64,000 nt of DNA from Pestalotiopsis fici W106-1 (Eukaryota > Ascomycota > Sordariomycetes > Amphisphaeriales > Sporocadaceae): the NCBI RefSeq assembly GCF_000516985.1, contig NW_006917094.1, positions 4,233,833 through 4,297,832 on the forward strand. The letters are read 5' to 3'. A program made the position numbers and the translations under genes. The notes under the pieces were generated by a model. It made no database searches and was not told where the DNA came from. It saw only the letters and a list, made by a program, of their open reading frames with translations. This document shows, in pieces, positions 57,602-64,000 of the stretch (the stretch's first letter is position 1; each line of letters starts with the position of its first letter).

Positions 57602-59219
57602 ATGGCAGACCCTACTCCGACCGAGATTCCAGTCCTTTCGGCGATCCCATCGACTGTCGCATCAGCTACGGCGTCTGCTGTCGGCACACCCCAGTCGCTG
57701 CCGCCCATGGAAGAGGAGGAGCGCGAGAAGTCTATCAAGGTCTCGCTGGCTGATCTGACAGCCAAGGCTACAGCATTCTACGCACAGAAGAAGTATGAAG
57801 AGGCCTCAGAGGTATACGCGCGCGCTGCCGAGATGCAGGCCGAGTTCAATGGAGAAATGTCCCCCGAAAACGCCGACATCCTCTTCCTCTACGGTCGCAG
57901 CCTGTTCAAGGTTGGCCAAGGCAAAAGCGATGTTCTTGGTGCTGCACCTGGCGGAGAAAAGAAGACGGCCAAGGCAGCTGCAAAGGCCCAGAAGGACTCT
58001 GCCGAGTCGAGCACAGCGCGCGTTTCTGGAGACAACGCCACATCCGAGGCTGACCAGATTGCAGAGGAGAAGGTGGCATACGTTGCAAAGAATGTCACTG
58101 GCAGCGGATTAGAAGATGGTGACAAGTTGTCGGATGCTAAGAAACCGCTTTTCCAGTTCACCGGCGACGAGAACTTTGAGGATTCGGATGAAGAGGCTGA
58201 GGGCGAGGGTGAAGGTGAAGGCGAGGAGGAGGAAGAGGAGGATGATGATCTTGCCGCTGCTTTCGAAGTCCTGGATCTTTCTCGTGTTCTTTTCGAAAAG
58301 ACCTTGGAGCAACTCAATGAGTCAGAAGGTAAAGGCAAGGAGGCTGCACAGGAAGACACGCCTGCCATTAAACACATCAAGGAGCGTCTTGCTGATACCC
58401 ACGACCTTCTGGCTGAGATTTCACTCGAGAATGAAAAGTGAGGCTCCAATCAACAATCTTACCCGCTGAGAATTCTGCCCGCTGACTCTGTCCAGGTACT
58501 CTGAAGCAATCAATGATGCACGTGCAGCTCTCAAGTACAAGGTCGAGCTCTATCCCGAGGAATCAGAAATTCGAGCCGAAGCACATTTCAAGCTTTCACT
58601 AGCTCTCGAGTTCGCCTCTGTCACGAGCGATGCTGAAGACAAGGACGATGCTCCCAAGACGGTCGATCAGGGACTGCGCGACGAGGCAGCTGCCGAGCTC
58701 GAGAAGGCAATTGCCAGCACACAGCTTAAGCTCCAGAACGAGGAGGTCAACCTCGCTACTCTCCACGCCCCCGAGGAGAATGAGGAATCGCGCAAGAAGA
58801 TCGCCGAAGTGCGGGACATTATTGCGGATATGGAGCAGCGGGTGAGCAGTTCTCCACTTCTCCCCCGTGGCTTCGTTGTCCATGCCTTTTGATGCTAACA
58901 TGACTGATTGCAGCTTGTGGATTTGAAGAAGGGCCCCGTAGATGTTGAGGGCGTGCTAGGCGCAGAGAACCCCATGACGGGCATTCTTGGCGCAGCTTTG
59001 GGAGAATCCCCAGCTGAAGCACAGGCTCGTATCGAAGAGGCTAAGAAGGGAGCAAAGGACCTTTCCAGTCTTGTGCGCAAGAAGGAGAAGAAGAAGACTG
59101 AGCCAGCTGAGCCATCGCCTGAGACCAATGGCAAGCGCAAAGCCGAGGATGCTGCTGACGAGACCGAGGAATCCAAGAAAGCCAAGATCGAAGAAGCCGC
59201 ACCCGCCGCCGAGTCGTGA
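57602..59219 (+). CDS. NASP/Sim3/Hif1-type histone chaperone
   Basis: Three exons, 57602-58437, 58496-58841 and 58914-59219, closing to 495 residues. The SHNi-TPR arrangement is clear. TPR1 is at the start (LTAKATAFYAQKKYEEASEV). TPR2 (ILFLYGRSLFKVGQGKS) is followed by a long acidic loop with a Glu/Asp run near residues 195-220. TPR3 (LDLSRVLFEKTLEQL, LADTHDLLAEISLEN) continues across intron 1 into KYSEAINDARAALKYK and AEAHFKLSLALEFAS. The C-terminus carries a basic nuclear signal (NGKRKAED, KKAK). Proteins of this family bind H3-H4 (and CENP-A in Sim3) and hand them to assembly factors in the nucleus. The longer frame upstream of 57602 lacks an ATG. Confidence 0.93.
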
Positions 59220-60063
59220 TACTTCGACCGTGGAGTTGCACGACCTGTCACTTCTCGATGACCTATCGTGATGCTGAGCAAAGAGTTACGTTATTGACAA
59301 TTTTTGCCAGCATCATGTGGACTTGTTCATTTGTCTTTGCGCCATGTCTACCCTCGATATGTACGCATTGGTTTAGTGCATTTGGGCCTGCAATATATGC
59401 AGAAGAGCTGGCCATCTTGGCTTTTTCCCTTCACGACAATGGGAGTTTGAGGTCTGGAAAATGTAAATTAGTCGAGCCTGCCGAGACGCAGGCGTATGGG
59501 CGTCCGTCGTTGGGTAAATTTGAGTAGCATTAGAGCAGAGTACTGCTCCATTTCGCACCAAATAAAGGGCAAGCAGCGATAGGCAGTGTCTATGGAGCAA
59601 TAAGAAAAGCTTAAATCATCAGAATGCATCAAGCAATGATCTTCTACAGTGAACTTGGTGCTGTGTCGTCACTTGATTCTTCCTTTACAATTGAAAGGAT
59701 TGCATGTCCGCTGCTCCCAGCTGTCAGTGTGCGAAGGAGTCCATCTGTCTTGTTCCTCCCAATTTGCTTCCATAAATAGCCGCGATTGCCAGAAGTTTTG
59801 GGTGGCCCAATGCGTTGGTATGCACTGAGTAATACGTACTAATTGTGGCTGTGTCGCCAATTTGTAGCACTCAAGTAGGCCCCTGCTGACGGGCCACGGG
59901 CTACCAAGGGACCCCGTCGCTAATGCAACAACCAAGCAGCGGGAACTTTCTGAGCGCCGGCGACAAACGATCGCGACAACAACCATCCACTTTGTTCAAC
60001 GCTTGCACATTTTTTGACTCGAGAGCATCGCAACTTGACACGACCTGAGAGACTGCAGCAGAA
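59220..60063. other. Intergenic between NASP and CDC50
   Basis: The NASP 3' UTR with an AATAAA hexamer at 59561-59566, then the CDC50 promoter and leader. No gene is seen on either strand. Confidence 0.5.
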
Positions 60064-61727
60064 ATGGCAGAGCCTGCGCCCGGCGTCGGGCATACCGACT
60101 CGATGAACTCGCACGACGATCCGGACAAGCTGGCCGATGGAAAGAAGAAGAAGAGCAGAAGACCCGCGAGTGAGTGATTCCCGATGCGACCAATTCCGAC
60201 GAGCCGAGTTCTACGTAAAAATACCAATCTGTGATGAAAAGGCTCCAAGAGAGGGGATTCCTGTCGTTCCGGACATGTGCTGACGATTCGGGAACCCGAC
60301 AGACACGGCATTCAGACAACAACGATTGAAGGCTTGGCAGTGAGTGACGAGACACAATGCAGTTGGACTCCAGAACGACATGAGGCTGATCATTTTACTG
60401 CGCAGACCGATTCTTACACCAAAGACGGTTCTGCCGCTCTTTTTCGCCATTGGTATCATATTCGCGCCTATTGGTGGTTTGTTAATATGGGCAAGCTCAA
60501 CAGTAAGACAGGCCCCTTTTGACTTGATTGTCGTGATGGGACCAGTTGCTCACAAGAAGGCGCTAGGTTCAAGAGCTTCAGATCGACTATTCAACATGCA
60601 ACACCGACGCCCCGAATGCTACCGCCTTTGGCGACACCACGGACTTCAACATGGCCGACAGTCTGATCACTTCAGCATTCAAGAGCGACACCAAGGTCAA
60701 CGCACAGTGGCGCCACGAGCTCGTCAACCACACCTACCATGGTGATTATGTGGTTCAGAACGTCTCCAAGTGTGTCATCAGTTTCATTCTCCCAGATGAC
60801 ATGGAGGCGCCTGTCTTGTTCTACTATCGTCTCACCAACTTCTACCAAAACCACCGTCGCTACGTTTCCTCCTACTACGACAAGCAACTCCTTGGAGACG
60901 ATGTGAACACAGAGTCCTCTGTCAGCGATTCCAGCTGCACGCCCTTGACCGTCGACAGTGACAGGGGAAATCTTCCCTATTATCCTTGCGGTCTGATTGC
61001 CAACTCCATGTTCAACGATACCTTCTTCAGCCCTGTTTACACGACCGATAACAACACGCCATATGTGTTGCAGAACTCCAGCAACATTGCCTGGTCATCG
61101 GATAACGAATTGTATGGCAACCTACCGGACACCCAAGATCTCAGCAAGATCTTGCCGCCGCCGAACTGGCAGAAACAGTATCCGAACAATAGCTACACTG
61201 AGAGTGCGCCGCCCCCGAACCTGAAGGACAACCAAGCCTTCCAGGTTTGGATGAGGACTGCAGGTCTGCCTACTTTCAGCAAGCTGTACGCGCGTAATGA
61301 CACTGCCACGATGAAGAGCGGAACTTATCAAATTGAGATTCTATCCGGTACGTACATTTTGAACTCGAAAGAGACCAAACCACTAATAGTTCCACGCAGA
61401 GTTCCCAGTGACCGAATACCAAGGTACCAAGTCGATTGTATTCACCACCAAGAGTGTCATCGGTGGCAAGAATCCCTTCTTGGGCATTGCATATGTCGTG
61501 GTTGGCGGTATCTGCATCGTGCTTGGTGCCATCTTTACCGTGACCCACTTGATTCGCCCAAGGTATGCAATTTCCCAGATTACCGTTTTCCAAAGAAAGC
61601 TAACAATTTCAACTCTAGAAAACTTGGTGATCATACGTATCTCTCATGGAACAAGGTCTCGAACAATGCCAAACCTGGCTCGAGTGGTCCCTCTGTGGGT
61701 ATGTCCACAGGTCGCGATCTAGCTTAG
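60064..61727 (+). CDS. CDC50/Lem3-type flippase beta subunit
   Basis: Six exons, 60064-60169, 60303-60339 (37 nt), 60406-60502, 60567-61347, 61400-61562 and 61619-61727, closing to 430 residues. The conserved [20 protein letters not shown] box precedes membrane segment 1 ([20 protein letters not shown]). The large lumenal domain has [47 protein letters not shown] and several N-glycosylation sequons (NHT, NDT). Segment 2 is [19 protein letters not shown]. The protein pairs with P4-ATPases (Drs2, Dnf1/2 type) for ER exit and phospholipid flipping. The stop TAG at 61725 is followed by 98 further open codons in the same frame. Confidence 0.93.
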
Positions 61728-62024
61728 AACGTTAGAGCTGCACCACCATCTCGGGACGAGACACGTTCTCTCATTCGTCAGCACCCGCGATCTCATGGAA
61801 CAAGCTACTCCATCGAACGGCAGTCGCGCGGTAATGCAGCTTCCAATCCGAATCTAGACACCAACAGCCTCCAAGACAGCCGGATGAACGGTGCCGCCAG
61901 TCTGGTTGGAAGCATATCCCATCCAAGTCTGGTCAGCTTGTCCGTCTTTGGAGGCAGTCTGACTGACGGAGAGCAAGAACATCACACGCCACTAGATGTG
62001 CTCAGATCAGAAGAGAGAGCGTAG
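61728..62024 (+). other. In-frame open extension after the CDC50 stop
   Basis: Directly after the TAG at 61725-61727 the same frame stays open for 98 codons to a TAG at 62022-62024. Its composition is protein-like (RDETRSLIRQHPRSHGTSYS, SLVGSISHPSLVSLSVFGG). A perfect GTATGT donor sits at 61699 within exon 6. Acceptors at 61737 (39-nt intron) or 61839 (141-nt intron) would remove the stop and keep the frame. Read-through is the other possibility. Confidence 0.45.
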
Positions 62025-62327
62025 CCTCGCGTCGTTTTGGTGACACCGAGACGATTGTATGAGTACCTTCATATGTGTTCCTTTTTCTTAGCATTTCTTG
62101 GATCCTGCAGGGTTACTTCAATAAGTTACGCAGGCTCATGGAAGTTTTGTGTTTTACGTGTTTCATTCCGCAGCCGGAGATCAAAGGGCGGAACTCACTT
62201 GATGCGTTTGCATCGTGAGGCTACAAGTTTTGGCGTTCGGATTCGGAGTTTCAATCTGCTTGTCAATAGAAATATGACTTGTTTCAATGCCTTTCGAGTC
62301 CATGGGCATCAATGTCACGCAAAATTC

Positions 62328-64000
62328 TTATATGTGTATACTAATCTTCCCGAGACCTCGACTAACACAACTGAGCAGAGCGTCATCCTTCTCTCCCTCT
62401 GGCAGCGCTGAACCCCTGTGTTCTACTCTCCCTTTCTTCAAAGCGACCTTGCACGTGCCACAATTTCCTACTTCACAGCTACTCGCCACTTGTGCGGTAC
62501 CGAATTCTCGTCGGAGCACCTCCAAGAGCGTTTCTTCTGCGTCAACCTTGAGCATCTTACTGTCCCGATTCAAGACCTCAACCTCGAACGGGTCGCCGGT
62601 CGTGTCAGCGCCAAACGCCTCAAAGTGCACATCGTCCTCAGTAAGGCCAGCTTTCTTGGACGCGACCAGGGCAGCGTCCATGAGTCTACTCGGCCCGCAT
62701 ACGTAGGCATGTCCATTCCAGCCGAGCTCGCCGAATATCTTGTCGAGGTCCATCCGCTCGCCACGATCTTTGTGGTACAGCACCACCCGGACGGAGCTGT
62801 CCTCGATCTTACCATCCTTATTGGGCGCCGGCTGGCTGAGCGAATCGAGCGTGTCACGAAACGGTATGTCGGAGTCGGAGCGGACCGCGTAGTGGAGCGT
62901 CGTGTTCAGGTGTACTTTTTTGAACATGGAGACCATGGACAAGAAGGCAGTGATACCGATGCCACCCGCGATGAAAGTGTGTGTAGAGGATGCAGATGAA
63001 ATCGGGACGCCGCTGGTCAGTTGCGACGAGATGGGCAGTATGGTGCCCTCGGCCGCAACCTGATGCATATATGCCGATCCCCCACGGCTGGGTTCCTCCA
63101 AGGCAATGCCCAGCTCGAAACGGTTCGCGGTGCCCGAGACCACCGAGTAGCTACGCACCAGTCCGCTCGGCAGCTTGAGGCGGGCGTGGGCGCCTAGCAG
63201 GGTGCTCGTGGCGTCGGGATCGGGCTTCTCTGCCTCGAGGATGAAGCTGGCGATTCGGTCCGTCTGTCGCTTCTTTTCGATGATCTTGTAGTTCTTCCAC
63301 TCTTCTGCTGCTTCGGTGGCGGCTCGCTCCTTGCGAGTTGCTGCGGCCTTGGCCTTGGCTACTCTTTTCACTGCAGATTTTTGACCCGTCAACAGGTCGA
63401 GTGGAGATTATTCTCATGAAAGCACCACTCACCAAAAGCGCCTCGTGCCTCATCGCCCATCTCCTCTATGCGACTGAGTTCTTCATTCATCTCGGCGTCG
63501 TCTTGATTCCGGTGGAGGTACTCCTGCAGTCGCTCAATCGTCCACTTGGGGTGTCTGCGCTCGTGGAGCGCAATAGGCATGCCGGCCTCGAGTGGCCCGG
63601 GGCGGAGCACGCGGTAATACCAGCCGGTACGAGAGAGCGTGTAGGTCTGTGGCGCAAAGTTCTTGAGGCGGAATCGGTGGTTCAACTTGAAGCAGGGTTG
63701 TCGCGGCAGCGAGACCTGCAAGAGGAGCCCAGTCTCTGGGTCGCCTACGGAGATCTTTGAGCGATTAGAGAGTTGCGATACGAAATCCGGAATCATGAGG
63801 AGGTTCGATTCTCGTATTTTTCCTCATGGCTGTAAGTAGGAACAGCGCCTAGATACACCCCTTGGGCTCTGTGACTCACCACATCGCCAATGCACACATT
63901 GCGCTCATTCATGTGCGCCGTTACTAGATTCTCACCAAAACCTCCGGGAACAAACCGCGAAGAAGCCTCTGGATATTCAGTCTGCCATTGGGGGTAATGC
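62328..64000 (-). CDS. MOSC-FNR-[2Fe-2S] ferredoxin fusion reductase (5' end outside window)
   Basis: Three exons are visible: from the window edge to 63880, then 63754-63433 and 63370-62328, with introns 63879-63755 and 63432-63371. All phases agree. The first codes the end of a MOSC domain (FVPGGFGENLVTAHMNERNV, CIGDV), continued by ISVGDPETGLLLQVSLPRQP with the conserved RQPC cysteine. The YiiM-like 3-alpha region (GWYYRVLRPGPLEAG, HPKWTIERLQEYL) follows. An FNR-type reductase comes next (VRSYSVVSG flavin site, AGGIGITAFLSM nucleotide site, YVCGPSRLM), and a C-terminal plant-type ferredoxin cluster CEVGNCGTCK with a later CVSRG cysteine. This is the MOSC plus phthalate-dioxygenase-reductase-like fusion, a molybdenum-cofactor-linked electron carrier by inference. 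The start codon is missing because the window ends. Confidence 0.9.

Noticed and set aside
63784..63838. GAGGTTCGATTCTC, resembling a tRNA T-arm
   Set aside because: It lies inside an intron of the MOSC gene and has no matching acceptor, D or anticodon arms. An inverted repeat CATGAGG/CCTCATG explains the local pairing.

Overview
The window is fungal nuclear DNA, most likely from a filamentous ascomycete (Sordariomycetes, probably Hypocreales). The signs are many 50-120 nt spliceosomal introns with GTRNGT donors, fungus-specific families (DUF6536 membrane protein, CFEM-like membrane protein, LaeA-like methyltransferase, Gts1-type ArfGAP, Bzz1), and gene spacing from a few hundred bases to several kilobases. 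No bacterial operon logic applies. There is one 100-N scaffold gap. I recognised no rRNA, tRNA, CRISPR array or intact transposon.

Layout, left to right: a gene-poor left edge; RPL5 (-) divergent from a HAD-family hydrolase (+); an F-box-like protein (-); a 5.5 kb gene-poor stretch with the gap; a DUF6536 multispanning protein (+); an FAD monooxygenase (+), convergent with a Gts1-type ArfGAP (-); a 3.7 kb gene-poor stretch holding a frameshifted coding relic; a 15-exon dynamin-like large GTPase (+), convergent with a six-exon LaeA-like methyltransferase (-); a 5.6 kb gene-poor stretch rich in microsatellites and TAGGTA-type motifs; a PLP-dependent decarboxylase (+); a small basic UPF0390/L10K-type protein (-); Bzz1 (-) divergent from the mRNA-export helicase Dbp5 (+); a CFEM-like single-pass membrane protein (+); two same-strand glycosyltransferases of GT90 and GT31 type (-); a 4.1 kb stretch with coding-like but broken sequence; the histone chaperone NASP/Sim3 (+); a CDC50/Lem3 flippase subunit (+); and a MOSC-reductase-ferredoxin fusion (-) cut by the right edge.

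Most genes are housekeeping: translation (RPL5), mRNA export (Dbp5), actin and endocytosis (Bzz1), vesicle traffic (ArfGAP), lipid flipping (CDC50) and chromatin (NASP). Accessory genes (FAD monooxygenase, decarboxylase, LaeA-like methyltransferase, large GTPase, CFEM-like protein) lie between them or beside the gene-poor stretches. All exon models were derived by eye from splice consensus, reading-frame closure and known family motifs. Each complete multi-exon model closes to a whole number of codons, and the truncated MOSC model is frame-consistent. Recurrent themes are very small internal exons (10, 17, 26, 27, 37 and 38 nt) and several introns whose length is a multiple of three with no stop. 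The most striking single observation is a 98-codon open extension in the same frame directly after the stop codon of the CDC50 gene.
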